Assembly (NCBI GenBank): GCA_947184155.2
Contig: CAMXCT020000250.1
Coordinates: 95,259 to 159,258, forward strand
Direction of reading: 5' to 3'
DNA: 64,000 bases
From: Cladocopium goreaui
Lineage: Eukaryota > Sar > Dinophyceae > Suessiales > Symbiodiniaceae
A model generated the notes under the pieces. That model was not told the origin of the DNA, ran no database searches, and saw nothing but the letters and a program-made list of their open reading frames with translations. The translations under genes and the position numbers were made by a program. Within the stretch, counting starts at the first letter, position 1. Each line of letters starts with the position of its first letter. Positions 33,665-44,884 of the stretch are shown one piece after another.

Positions 33665-33790
33665 ACACACACAAACACACACATACATGTGTGTATTTAT
33701 ATATATACGATGCTGATACGCCAGGAAACAATACCTACATGCATATGCGTGTGTGACGTATGTGTGTGTGTGCGTGCATACATCAACATA
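33665..33790. repeat. CA/TATA/GTGT microsatellite
   Basis: 'cacacacatacatgtgtgta', 'tatatatac' and 'gtgtgtgtgcgtg' follow the hairpin motif. Confidence 0.9.
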
Positions 33791-34522
33791 TATGAGAATA
33801 TGATACTTTAACGAACAGGAGGCGATGATCTGGACCTTCCAGGGCGCAGCTTGGTGTGGCATCATGGCATCTGGGAGCCCAGCTCTGCTCGTTGCTCAGC
33901 TTCCTTCTCTTTTTCCTTGACGGTTTTAACGCATACTAAAAGGTGCAGTGTTGTGGCAATGAACCCAGCACTTGATGAAGCGCAAAAGTCCAGAGTCCAC
34001 GTACAGTCCGTCATACGCATTGGGATCGAGTCAAGATAGTATGTACTAGGTATAGAGATGTACAGAGCCTTGAATCTGGAACACAAACGCCCTACATGAG
34101 AACCGTTCAGCCTGTCCGAAGAAAAGTTTGCAAATGGAGATCCGGGAGGTTGGGAGCCCACTGAATTTCCAGGGGTGCCGAATCAAACCTTTCCAAAATG
34201 TCGACTTCTGAAAGGAGCTTGCTGTTATTTATACATTATAACTCTGCGGTTTGCGATGCCGAATATGAAAGCTTAGTGTGACTATCGTGCATTCGAGATG
34301 TTTGTGCTATCAGTGGTGCAGCAACACCAATCTAAGTCTGGGTTTCTGATGCGCTGCTTTCCTGCGTCTCGCTGAAGGGCTCATCATTCTTTTCAATGTT
34401 CGCCAATGTCTGGCTCGGACTGGGTTTCCATAGTTTTCCATGTTTTCCGCGCGAACAAGCAGGCAATAATCCCAAAAAACCTCTAAACTCAGAGCCTTGC
34501 TTTCGACGGGAATCTGCGCGGC
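33791..34522. other. Intergenic DNA, nothing recognised
   Basis: No clear exon or repeat was seen. Confidence 0.3.
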
Positions 34523-34660
34523 ATGGGCTGCTCAAACTACAAGTATGTCACCGGCACCAGAGGGCCCAGGGAGCTGCTGCAGATTGCGAGGACTGTAGGA
34601 TCAATGGGGCGTTTGGAAACTGAAAGGCAGCTGACTTTGGTGACGCATGGTTTCCATTGA
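34523..34660 (+). CDS. Small ORF with an acylation-type N-terminus (45 aa or first exon)
   Basis: ATG opens 'MGCSNYKYVTGTRGPRELLQ' and the frame closes at TGA after 45 codons. Met-Gly-Cys-Ser is the kind of start that is myristoylated on Gly2 and palmitoylated on Cys3 in eukaryotes, which anchors proteins to membranes. A GT at about 34586 could instead make this a first exon. No similarity was recognised and the size is small, so this is only a candidate. Confidence 0.22.
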   Translation: MGCSNYKYVTGTRGPRELLQIARTVGSMGRLETERQLTLVTHGFH

Positions 34661-35770
34661 GATTGCCAGTTTTGAGTGCCAAAATAAAAACCAGCACTTC
34701 GGAGACTTCGTGGGGGGTCCCCGGCGCAAAGGGAGCAACACAGTTCACACAAAGCCGACCAATCAACTCTGTCAACCGACGTGGCAAAGACAAAAGAGCC
34801 AACACCGTTTTCAAAAAAACAGGAAAAACCAAGGAAAGCGAGTCCGATTTCTTCCGCTGCTGACCAAGACTGCAATGAGATATCCTTGAAGCCTTGTTTA
34901 CGACCCCAAGAGCCGGACAAGGGGGGAATCGATACCCCACCGTCACTCAATTGCGACATTCGTCACCTACCCAGACCCCTTAAGCCCACTATGTTCGCAA
35001 TAGTAACTTCAGCCTAGCCTGCCGGCTGGCTTTCGTAACAAAGGCTAATAAGCAAACAATGCATTTTTTTTGAAAAAAAAAGCGCAAAAAACAACAGCGG
35101 GCACAAAAAAAGAACGGATCGAAGAACTGTGTCCTTATTTATTCGCCTCCTCAACTTGCTAAACCTGTAACCGAATATACCACACACAAATCATATCCGC
35201 AGTAGGGGGCGGTCTTGGGTGCATCGGAGACCAGTGGTCCTCCACTTGGTGGGATTTTCTTTTAAAGCAGTGTTCTCGCTTTGCTTGTTGTTCCATTGTT
35301 TCTTTTGCGCCGAAAGACTGCATTTTTTGAGCGCACTGTCTTTTGAACGGCCAGCCTCTGTGTCTCGAGGATGCTATTTGTACGCTGTCCTGCACTTGTG
35401 CCTACATCATGTGTGTCTACACACGTGTATATATATATATGCTTACAATTTTATGTATATTGTACTACAGATGTATGTGTATATACATACCATGTCCTCC
35501 TTGCCCTGCACTAGCCCACCCCTAGAGTTGCAAAAAAGTAGTTTTCAAGTTGCTGTGATGCTTGGATATTCGACGTATGTCAGCATAGAACATGGAGCTC
35601 AGGTAGGCACATCTAGTGGCTTTCGCGCTCGTCTCTCCACCTGAATCTGTCTTCCGGAGTGACTCGCGACTGAGAAGGCTGAGAAAGCTGCTGATTTTGG
35701 GAATTGAAACTGCTTTGGCTTCTTTGGTTTGGCGGAAACTGGCCAATCAACTGCAGCACGGCAGACCGGA
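34661..35770. other. Intergenic DNA with a TATA/GT microsatellite
   Basis: 35410-35490 holds 'gtgtatatatatatatgc' and related repeats. No gene was recognised. Confidence 0.4.
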
Positions 35771-35792
35771 GTCTCAGCCGTGCAACTTAACC

Positions 35793-36005
35793 CGGTACAG
35801 CCCTGCACAATCATCCCCCACGGCTGAAGAGCTTCCAGCTGCCGCATGCTTCCAGATGCTGCTAAAGTGCGGAAGTGTGGAGGTCCCATATCTTTTGCAC
35901 AGCCTTCTTCGCAGACTGCGCAGCGCCTCAGTGAATGCAAGGTCTGCAAGGTGCAACCTGGCTCTGGCCCAAAATTGGTTTGCTGCCATGTCTCATGATA
36001 TATAA
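35793..36005 (+). CDS. Possible terminal exon, function unknown
   Basis: After 'ggtacag' the frame reads 'SSPTAEELPAAACFQMLLK' through 'NARSARCNLALAQNWFAAM' to a stop at about 36003. Composition looks coding, with Leu/Ala/Arg-rich helical character, but no upstream exon or family was identified. Confidence 0.25.
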   Translation, partial: RYSPAQSSPTAEELPAAACFQMLLKCGSVEVPYLLHSLLRRLRSASVNARSARCNLALAQNWFAAMSHDI

Positions 36006-37260
36006 AGTTCTCTGGGGAAAGGGATTGCTTGAATTTCTACGAAAATGTTGCATACACGCTGCCGCCTGATCTTTGAGTGCGTGTCACGTGTTTCGTTTCG
36101 AACGCGTACAGCAATTCAGGCTTGCTTGCTTAGCAGCATCTGAAGTTGTCAGGACTGGAAAGGCTCCTTCTGTGAAAACACGCTCCGCCCCAAGACTCAA
36201 CAAAGAGGAAAGGGCCCCAAATCACTTTGGCTCACTTTGAAATGAAATGAAACCTCACTCGTCTTGTTAAAGTCACCACTCTGTCTTGACGTTATATAAA
36301 TCTTCCCAAGGCACTCTGGTAGGTCTCTTGCTCTGTGCCTAGCCTCCACGACATGCAAAACGAGAAAGACAATGGCTGCGTGCATCTACGTGTCACGGGA
36401 AATGGTGGCCGACGCATTGGATTCATTGAAAATCAAGAAGAAACAAATGCAATTCCTGGGTGATACCTGCCTTTGGAACTAGGCCCCGTATACTCCTTAC
36501 TACTTACAACCTGTAGCACAATGTGAAAATGCTCTAAGGCATGCGTGGATCGACACCGCTGCTGTAGCTGCACAAGGACACTGTGAAAAGAACAAGGTCC
36601 CGAGGGTCCTTTCAGCTACGGCAGTCCTTCACACGCTACGGCTCCAGGCCTGGATGCTGTCTGCACATCTGCGGAAACACAGGCCAGCAAGCAAACAAGA
36701 ACGAAGCGCAGCGCCATCGGCCTTGCAACTTCTGTTCAGAAGTTCCAAGGAAACGAAAACAACAAACTATATAAATAATGGTTTGCCAAAATTCAAGTTG
36801 AAAGGAGTTAAGAGGTTGAAAGAAGTTGGAAACCAATCCAGTTGTACGATAAAATAGTTTGCAAGTGCATGGTTGCATGACTGAACATAATGAGATCCTT
36901 GCAGCCAAGGGGCAAGCTGCCAAAAACTCAACGAATGACTGACAGGCACAAATGGTCTACAGTAGATCAAGTGCCTGGGCCTTGAAGCAGCAAGGATCGG
37001 CCAAGACTGCCAAGACTCAAGCAGCAAGATATCACCCACACAGCAATAGACAAAACGCAAGGGCGTTTGCGGAGCATAAGCACATATAAGCACCATGGTT
37101 TGACCTGCGAGAAGAAACAAAGTTAAGGTAGGCACGAGAGCTAGTGCTGACATGTTCTCGTGATTCAGATGCAATTCTCAAGAAATTCAACATTTTTCTC
37201 CAATGTTTGCTCCCTCTGGTCCGGCTGCTTTGCGCCGAACTCAGCGCAGGAACTTGCATC
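36006..37260. other. Intergenic DNA, possible unassigned exons
   Basis: A minus-strand stretch at about 37070-37105 after 'ctcgcag' encodes 'QTMVLICAYAPQ', which recalls the EEP core strand, but it lies downstream of the EEP C-terminal exon and so is out of order. Confidence 0.3.
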
Positions 37261-37945
37261 TCAGCAAGTCCTGCAAAACTTTGCGCCTCCAGCTTTGAAA
37301 ATCAAATCTGCAATCACTGGATAGTGATCAGAAGGGTTCAACAGTGATGGTTGCACCTCCTCTAGAGCGTCGGCGGGCGACCGGAACTGTTTGGGCTCAA
37401 AAGCATGTGCTTCAAGCTCAAAAAAAACCGGGTCAAAGAAGATGTGATCGATAAGATAGTAGGCGTGGGAACCAATCTTTTTGGCCTGGGCTGACAAAGG
37501 CCCTCGGACCTTATTCGAGGTCACTGGAGGATCGAACTCGCTCTGAATCTTCTTTGGTTTCCCTTCAGCATCGAAAAAATCATCCCAAACTGAAGCTCCA
37601 AGACATTGCCGCAAGACCTGAAGTGGAAGTCATCAAATCGACCCCATTGCCACGGAACAATTGCCAACGGAAACTATTTGGTGAAATTGTTTCGGCGCAT
37701 GATTTGCCATCGGTCTGCCTTCCAGGAACTTTCGCCGGAAGTGCGAATTCCAGGGTGGGAGTTTGCATCCATGCCTATAGACACGGACAAGAGTGCTCCG
37801 TCAGGGGCATGACAGTATGGATAACGGATGGGAATTGATACTAGTTCAAACATGTTCAAACTCTTGCTCGCCCTTTGAAACGAGGTGCATAGAATCACGG
37901 CGTTTCCAGCATTTTTGGCTTCTTCCACTGCAGCGACCAAACCCC
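37261..37945 (-). CDS. EEP-superfamily (endonuclease/exonuclease/phosphatase-like) gene, C-terminal exons
   Basis: Three minus-strand exons are visible. 37889-37945 encodes 'GLVAAVEEAKNAGNAVIL'. An exon starting at 37774 opens with 'MDANSHPGI', the position of the family's GDFN metal-site motif. 37261-37617 encodes 'VLRQCLGASVWDDFFDAEG', then 'YYLIDHIFF' and 'NPSDHYPVIADLIF', ending in TGA. The order DAN(S), IDHIFF, SDHxPV is that of EEP phosphodiesterases. The first intron starts with GC. Substrate cannot be told; the family includes nucleases, deadenylases and lipid phosphatases. The 5' exons would lie above 37945, where a dispersed repeat begins at about 38020; 38904-39065 (minus) may hold one more exon. 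Confidence 0.55.
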
Positions 37946-38019
37946 CTGCAGCAAGCAAATCAAGCAGTAGGTACCAGCACCTTCTGACTGCTTCACAACC
38001 ATATGGCGATGACAGTGGC

Positions 38020-38565
38020 TTACCGCTCAATTAAGCAGTTGCCATGCTTTACCGTTTTGTTTTTTGGAAATAATCGGATGACTTAACTGTATGACAAAAA
38101 ATTGGACTGTGATGCTCTCAAGCTGGCCATAACCAACTTCTTTGCGCATCAAAACGGCAATGCCTCAACCAAAGTGTACCATCACGTGGCTCGAGATGAC
38201 CGGCGAAAGAAACATTCAGGCCGAAGATGAAAAAACAGGGGCGTGATGACAAAATGACATATCATTCTGGTTCAAGATGAAAAAACTCAAAACAAGTTGA
38301 AAATGGTCTTGGCTCAAGATGAAAAAGCTCAAGATGAGAAAATGTAAACCACCCTGGCTCAAAGATGGTTGAGTGACCAAATCCAAGGTGAGAAAGGTCA
38401 AACCTATGGCCAGGGATAACCATTTTTTGTCATGAGTCATGTTGGGAGACTTCATTCATTTGAGGTTGCTTTCAGGATCAAAAAAATCACTGCTTGCAGC
38501 TTTTGCATGGGCATGCTGCTTCTTTGTTATTGCTACATATGAAACTTGACACATCCTTTCACAAC
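38020..38565 (+). repeat. Dispersed ~0.54-kb repeat, copy 1
   Basis: Runs from 'ttaccgctcaattaagcagt' to 'gaaacttgacacatcctttc'. The reverse complement of nearly the whole block is at 58768-59268. Inside are three or four tandem phrases 'ggctcaagatgaaaaa'. Confidence 0.88.
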
Positions 38566-39330
38566 ATATTCACGATTCAAACGATGATAGGTTATGGCCA
38601 AACAGGTTGAAAACCTGTTTTACAGACCCTGTTGGACGCTGTCACAGTGTCTGCTTTCTCAATATTGAGGCGGCGTATTGGCGCGTGGAAGATATATGGC
38701 TCAAGTTTTGAAAGTTCTGTCACTTTTGAATGCGTGTACACGATGCAAAGTGCAAAAAACACACAGGCGCATGCGCTGAGGCTGGTGGGGGGTGGCAGGA
38801 TGGCTCCAAAAAACATCGCAAACGCATGCGCGTTTTTACACGAGTTTGAATGTGGTATTGAATTTGATTGAATTTTGGCGACATGCGCCGCTGCAAATCA
38901 AGATCATTGCTGCAATGGAGCAGCCCTTTCCAGTTGCAGCCTCAGCGGTGAAGCGCGTCTGTTGCTGGCAAAGGAAAACCTTTCCAAAGACTCAAGTTGT
39001 AGATCGCCTGGGCCGCTTTGCATCTCAGTCTTTATGTTGCATGGTTCAACGACCATCGGACAGTGACTGAAGCATTGTGCATCCTTTTTTGGGCATAGCA
39101 AGGATTCGTCGAAGTACGGTTTTCGACCTTAGCTTGGCCAAGTTCTTGAACATGTTTTGACATGAAACTCGTTTGGAAACCTTATTCTAACGGGAAAAGA
39201 CACGCGTTTGGCGCTGTTGTAAAAGTGGCTCGCGACTTCTCCCCGTTGGCTGCAAGCTTAGCTTCAAGTCATCTTCATCATCTTCTGTCGCTTGACTGCA
39301 TCTTCATGTGGATTGGCCTCAGGGGCCTTT
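38566..39330. other. Intergenic DNA, nothing firmly recognised
   Basis: Open stretches on both strands are short. See the EEP gene for one possible minus-strand exon. Confidence 0.3.
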
Positions 39331-39440
39331 GGCGCTGTAAGAGTGCCCACACTCACCCACTGACTAAGCAATGGCGCTGTAACAGTGCTGATGCCGAAAA
39401 AGTGTCTGAGCGCTGTAAAAGTGCGGACCTACACCTTCAA
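39330..39440. repeat. Short GGCGCTGTAAnAGTGC repeat
   Basis: 'ggcgctgtaagagtgc', 'ggcgctgtaacagtgc' and 'gcgctgtaaaagtgc' recur about every 40-50 bases. Confidence 0.6.
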
Positions 39441-39611
39441 AAAATACAGAGAATCAAAGCCCGGGGCCCTCAAGCAGTTTCTCAACAAGTTCAGGGGCAG
39501 GGTTCGAGGAGATTCTCAGCAAGTTCAGTGGCAGGGTCAGCTTCACCAAATTCAAAAAATATGATTTGTTCCCCACCTGCCAGGTGAGGGTTGTTAGATT
39601 TTATCAGAGTT

Positions 39612-39720
39612 GTTCTTCTCCTCCTCGGCTAGCTCTTCTCCTCCTTCTCCTTCTCCGCCTCCTCTTCCTCCTCCTCCTCCTCTTCCTCCTCCTGCTCCTC
39701 CGCCTGTTTCGCCTCGACCA
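39612..39720. repeat. CTCCTC pyrimidine microsatellite
   Basis: 'ctcctccttctccttctccg' type repeats. Confidence 0.85.
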
Positions 39721-39774
39721 TGTCTGCATCAACTTCCACCTCAACTTCCGCCTTGCCAACTCTTCGCCAAGCTC

Positions 39775-40018
39775 TTTGCCAACTTCCCAGCTCAGTGCGC
39801 ACTGCTGGACCTCAACCTGGGACCTTCCCAGCTCAGTGCGCACTGCTGGACCTCAACCTGGAACCTTCCCAGCTCAGTGCACACTGCTGGACCTCAACCT
39901 GGGACCTTCCCAGCTCAGTGTGCACCGCTGGACCTCAACCTGGGACCTTCCCAGCTCAGTGTGCACCGCTGGACCTCAACCTGGGACTTGCCCAGCTCAG
40001 TGTGCACCGCTGGACCTG
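39775..40018. repeat. 41-bp minisatellite (about 6 copies)
   Basis: The unit 'ctcagtgcgcactgctggac' plus 'ctcaacctgggaccttcccag' repeats with few changes. Confidence 0.93.
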
Positions 40019-40800
40019 ATAGAATGCCAGAAGATATGCCAGATAGAGTGTTAGAAGATATGCCAGGTAGAATGCCAGAAGATATGCCAGATAAAATGCC
40101 ATGAGATATGCCAGATAGAATGCCAGAAGCTATGCCAGATAGAATGTTTAGAAGATATGTCAGATAGAATGCCAGAAGGTATGCCAGAGAGAATGCCAGT
40201 TAAAACGTCAGATAGATTGCCAGGAGATATGCCAGATAGAATGCCAGAAGGTATGCCAGAGAGAATACCAGATAAAATGCCAGATAGAATGCCAGAAGAT
40301 GTGCCAGATAAAATGTCAGAAGATATGCCAGATAGAATGCCAGATAAAATGTCAGATAGAATGCCAGAAGATATGCCAGATAAAGTGCCAGAATTTTTGC
40401 CAGATAGAATGCCAGAAGATTTGCCAGATAATACGCCAGAAGATATGCCAGATAGAATGCCAGAAAGAATGCCGGAAGATATGCCAGAACATATGCCAGA
40501 AGATATGCCAGGTAGAATGCCAGATGCCAGATAGAATGCCAGATAGAATGCCAGAAGGTATACCAGATAAAGTGCCAGAATGTTTGCCAGATAGAATGCC
40601 AGAAGATTTGCCAGATAATATGTCAGATAGAATGCCAGAGGATATGCCAGATAAAGTGCCAGAAGATATGCCAGGTAGAATGCCAGAAGATATGCCAGAT
40701 AGAATGCCAGAAGATATGCCAGATAGAATGCCAGAAGGTATGCCAGATAGAATGCCAGAAGGTTTGCCAGATAGAATGCCAGAAGATTTGCCAGTAACAA
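40016..40800. repeat. 12-bp minisatellite (AGATAGAATGCC / AGAAGATATGCC)
   Basis: About 65 copies of 12-mers alternate between two forms. As 12 is a multiple of 3, one plus frame reads MPDRMPED and one minus frame reads ILSGISSG over long distances. It borders the 3' end of unit copy B. Confidence 0.95.
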
Positions 40801-40802
40801 AA

Positions 40803-41508
40803 TGTATAAATGTCATGGTGGGGATCACACGAAGTAAAGTAATTTCTTTATTTGATACAAGTCTAGGACTTTTGCATACGCTGATGCTTACGCAATGTTT
40901 TTGAATGTACAGCGTGAAGGCGGATTGACGAATGCTTCGTGGGAAGGTCAAGCCGTTGATCTTCTGATTGTCGTAATGATCTTTGTCCTCTTGCCAATGA
41001 GGATTGAGATCGAAGCCAAAAGTCCGGTTGTCTTCCACTGTTGTGCGACCTCCTGGTGAGGTCATATGTGGAGTGCTCTCATGACGAGGCTGAGATGACG
41101 GAACGGATGGAGTGCTGGGTGAAGCAGCCTGGGTTGGTGGACAAGGCAAAGTAGGTGAGCAAGGTGGAGTGGCAAGGCGAGGTGGAACGGGATATGCAAG
41201 GGTTGGTGGCTTGGTGGAGGTGATGACGGAGGTGCAGGTGGAAAGCGTGGATTGGGCCATGTGCCCGACAGGGTAGCGGAAGTTTGGCTCATGGATTGAT
41301 TCGAAGGATACGCTCCCGACTGTTGCATGTTGAACTGAGGTCGAAACTGAGGTCATGACATTTGCTGTGAGTGCCAGACAGCTGCTTGCATAGGTCCGCA
41401 CCAGCGAGGGAAGAAAGGTAGTTCTTGTCGTACCGGTTGAACTGGTCCACGAGGTTCGGCGCGGTTTCGTCCCGGCACTGGGGATCGAGATCGGTCCGAG
41501 TCCGCCAT
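40803..41508 (-). pseudogene. RS/Pro-rich gene of the duplicated unit, copy B (broken)
   Basis: Starts 'MADSDRSRSPVPGRNRAEP' at 41508, like copy A. An in-frame TGA lies at 41353-41355, where copy A reads His. A frameshift near 41210 follows, before the Pro-rich 'CSPTLPCPPTQAASP' and 'TFGFDLNPHWQEDKDHYDNQ'. Copy B thus keeps the original 3' end that copy A has lost. In the shifted frame the reading continues without a stop through the 12-bp minisatellite to 40352. Confidence 0.65.
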
Positions 41509-41864
41509 GATATCAAGACACACAGTTTTTCTCTAACTAGGCTGTGGGGCAAAAACAAAACTGCAAAGCAATACACGAAGGTTCAGTCGAAGTCAAGGAA
41601 CCAAAATTAGGACCAGTCACGAACACACAAAAGAAAACCCAAAAATCCAAGAAATCTTCCAGCAAGATGCAATTACAACGCGATGCAATGAAGTGGACCC
41701 CACCTGAGTTCCTGAAGTAGTGAGACGATCAGATTGGGGCAACCATACTTTTTGATCAAAAGCGTGTCCAGGTTGTCCCTAGAAAGGTCAGATTCGGATT
41801 CCTGTTTAGGCCGAACAAAGCTAATAATACATGATAACAGCTGCTCAGTGCTGAGGTCCTGCCA
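41509..41864 (-). other. Spacer between the two genes of unit copy B
   Basis: About 356 bp, similar in position to 28964-29370 ('tttttgatcaaaagc' and 'tccaggtt' blocks are shared). No gene was seen. Confidence 0.5.
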
Positions 41865-43893
41865 TCAACGACGACCTGAGTAGCGTTCCTCATTGCTGCG
41901 GTAGTTATAGTCTTCTGAGGATGTGTCGCCAACGTCGATCTTCATATCCAGGTTTTGCCACTTGAGAGCAACGAATTTCAATCCCACATGGTTGCTGTGG
42001 GCAATCGTGTACTTCTCAGACGTGGTGACAATTCCTTTTTCCACCACACCGAGCTGAGCCAACTCATTGCCTCCAGCTTTGTATGCGGTGTGGTCGGTTG
42101 ATCCTCGGTACATCGCCCCGATGACGATGTCTTGCTGTCCTTTTCCTTTCTTTTGGATAGCATCGAGAAGCTCTCTCTCCGCCCATGGTGGGATGGTCTT
42201 GTCACTGTTGGATACTTCCCTGCCAAGGTAGAATGCCCCAAAGGTTGGCAATTCGCAACGTTGAAGATTTCGATGATATGACCAGTTGGCTGGTCTGATC
42301 TTGCCTTCGAGGAGGATCTGCTGAGAAGTATGAAGTGACGTCCCATGAAGGAGTGCCCATGTGTGGTTTTGACGTTTGCCAAAGGGAGGTGGCATCTGGA
42401 AATGACTGGTGTCAGGTACGGGCATGATGAGGGCAAGAGTGTTGGTGACTGGAAGTTCTCTGACGTGGCAGGTGGATAGGTCGTAGCCAGGCAGAAGGTG
42501 GGTACTGAAAAATAGTTGGACAGCCTTTTTGACGCCATCCGGAGGGATGCGTTGGTCGACCTGATGGAGCTGTTCACAGGCCTGTTCATAATCTTGGTGG
42601 TCCATCGTTGTTGTCGGCTTGGGTCGTTCGGCAGCCGGAATTTCATTGGGAGCTCGCATCCTTTCAGGATGACTCAAGGCAAATCTGACGTTGCGAACCC
42701 ACTCGTCCTTGGAACCATCTTGAAGGTTGATGGCAACATGTCCTGGAGGGACAGTGGTTGAGCTACGGGATTGGACTGAACCTGACCTGTGTGATGGTCG
42801 GTTTTGTTGAGGGTATGTTGTGTTGGAGTCAGAGGAGAATGCCGTGAGTGGTTTGGTGGAGGAGTCGTATTGAGTGTGATGACTGGCTGGTGGTTTTGTG
42901 TAGTCAATCCAACCTGAAGCATTGGATGTATTTGAGGATTTTGGATGGTCTTTCCATTGTCCTCTGGATTGCCACTTGTTGGTGGTGTATTGGTCGTGGT
43001 GGTAGTAGTGTGATTGAGTGTTGGTGTTGTAATGTGACTGTTGTGGGTGGTGTTCCCACGTTGCAGGTTGGAGAGTGGCTGGTGTGTGAGTTGATTCCTG
43101 TGGTGGGTGGTCATCTTGATCTCGGTGTCGTACTTCTCGATGTCGTGGGGAGGCTGACCGAAGAGTGATCGACGTAGCCCTGCTTGGTCGTCTGGAGGCA
43201 CGTCTCGACGTGGAGAGTCTTCTTCTGGACGAGGATCGTGGTCGAGACGAACGACGGGTTCGTCTTGTAGATCTGTGACGGCGAGGACTGCGAGGGATGG
43301 AGACCGGACGTTTGTCAGGTCTTCTGGATCCAGATCGATGACGTTGGGACCGGGATCGTCGGTGGGATCGTTGATGTGATGTTGGAACATCATCAGGTGG
43401 ATGGAGGTGGCTGGAAGTCTGTGGAGGGACTGGAATTGGTGCATGGCGGAAGTTGGTTCATGCTGCGTTGGATACTGGATTCGACCGTGTTCTTCATCTG
43501 CTGCATCATCTCTTCAGGGTTGAAGGATGCACTGGAGCCAGTTTGTGTGGATGGAGGTGCCACAGGTGTTGGTGGTTCTGACGCTTGAGGTGTTGGTTGT
43601 GGAGTAGGTGGAGTGGAAGTTGAGTGAGGATGCGGAGTGGGTTGATGGAAAGGAACGAGTTGTTGAAGGTGCTGGATATGAGACTGAGCTTGTGACGCCA
43701 GTTGTTGATTCAAGATGGAATTTTGCTCCCTAAGATGAGCAAGTTGCGCCTGAGTCTGAGCTTGAGACTGAGCTTGTGACTGCTGGTTCATCATATCACC
43801 TCCACAAAATTGCCCTTGAAGTCCCATCGGTTGTGGATTCCATCCAAAGTTCCACATCGTGTCGGGGGCGGTGGGAAACCGTCCAGGGAACAT
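41865..43893 (-). pseudogene. Q-rich/RS-rich protein with ART-like domain, copy B (frameshifted)
   Basis: The start 'MFPGRFPTAPDTMWNFGWNP' and Q-rich coiled coil match copy A. A short deletion and frameshift near 43445 end this frame in TGA soon after. The Arg-Ser region ('RRSRSQRHRSGSRR') and the C-terminal domain continue in one other frame down to 41865. The ART-like landmarks are kept: 'LLHGTSLHTSQQILLEGKIRP', 'FGAFYLGREVSNSDKT' and 'SEKYTIAHSNHVGLKF'. Strong conservation at these sites, against drift in the low-complexity middle, argues that the C-terminal domain was under selection. Confidence 0.75.
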
Positions 43894-44884
43894 GGCAGCA
43901 CTGTCAGGTTGTTATAATGAAAAAACTTAGTTTGAAAAGATGCATCCACAATCCATGCAAAATTCGTGATAAGGCTCAAAGGCCCTCGGTATTCAATTCA
44001 ACCCCATCGACGGCTGTCAGTATTCAGGTGAATTAAGTGCACAGTTGAACCTCACCAACGACCAAAAAAGAAAGAATCACCACACCTAAAGTCATGTGCC
44101 TGCCTGGAAATACCGTCATGATGCAAATGCTGTGACAATTCAGTTGCGCTCTCGGGCAGTGGTCAAAAAAGGAGGTTGTCGCAGCTTCAGTCTACCATCC
44201 CTTGAAGTTCAAGTAAAGAGGTGATTCCCAGGCACAGCGGGCAGTTGTTCAACACAATTGACGACCGACAGAGTGAGACCTGAAAATTGAACGGCTGTTT
44301 CACTTTACTTAGACGAATTACTAATTCAAAAGTGTAAATTCAGACATCGTTTTACCGTCAAAAGTTAGCCTAGAAAGGCTTTCCCCGAAGGGTTCATACC
44401 ATCTTGACGAAAATCGGTATGAAGGACACATAGCTTATCGAATTATTGATGTGGAATGCATCGTACGTGCAAAAACACCTCAGTAAACCTGACAGGAATG
44501 GTTGAATGATTAGAAGTGAGAAACTGTGCGAAGGAAATCTTTCTACGTCCTTGCTCGAAGGATTTACTGGTTCTGATGCAGCTCAGTCAGATTGCGAAAA
44601 CCGTACAGCTGTTTGGTTTGAAAAAAGGTTGGAAAAACGACATGCCGGTACTTGGCTTAGCCGGTCGCCATAGACAGTGGAAAATTGAAGCAGGTACGCA
44701 GAGCTGATCAGGCTCTGTATCCCATACAATCAGGTAGCTTCGTTGGACGTGGTCCCTGATTGTATGCCACGCCCCCCTGCATCTAATAAATGAAGTGACG
44801 GCAACTTGCCCGAAAATAGAAGGAAAAGAAACCATCCAATACAAACATTACGTGAGTTAGAAGTTTTACATCTTTTCAGATGTT
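43894..44884 (-). other. Conserved upstream flank of unit copy B
   Basis: Matches the flank of copy A and ends with the hairpin motif at 44859-44884, followed at once by a TA microsatellite. Confidence 0.75.
44859..44884. repeat. Hairpin boundary motif, copy 4
   Basis: 'agaagttttacatct' with loop 'tttc' and 'agatgtt'. The stem is identical to the copies at 32405, 32635 and 33639, while the loop differs. Confidence 0.8.

Noticed and set aside
38300-38345. 'TTGGCTCAAG', resembling the 3' end of the dinoflagellate spliced leader
   Set aside because: Only about 10 bases match, and the phrase belongs to a local tandem repeat with variants (ggttcaag, ggctcaaag) that do not fit a leader relic.
40157-40904. 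'MPDRMPEDMPDRMPEG' repeat proteins on the plus strand
   Set aside because: By-product of a 12-bp satellite, opposite in strand to the genes of the unit.
42674-43444. 256-codon His/Thr-rich frame in copy B
   Set aside because: It is a shadow frame of the Arg-Ser region; the frame matching copy A reads RRSRSQRHRSGSRR at the same place.
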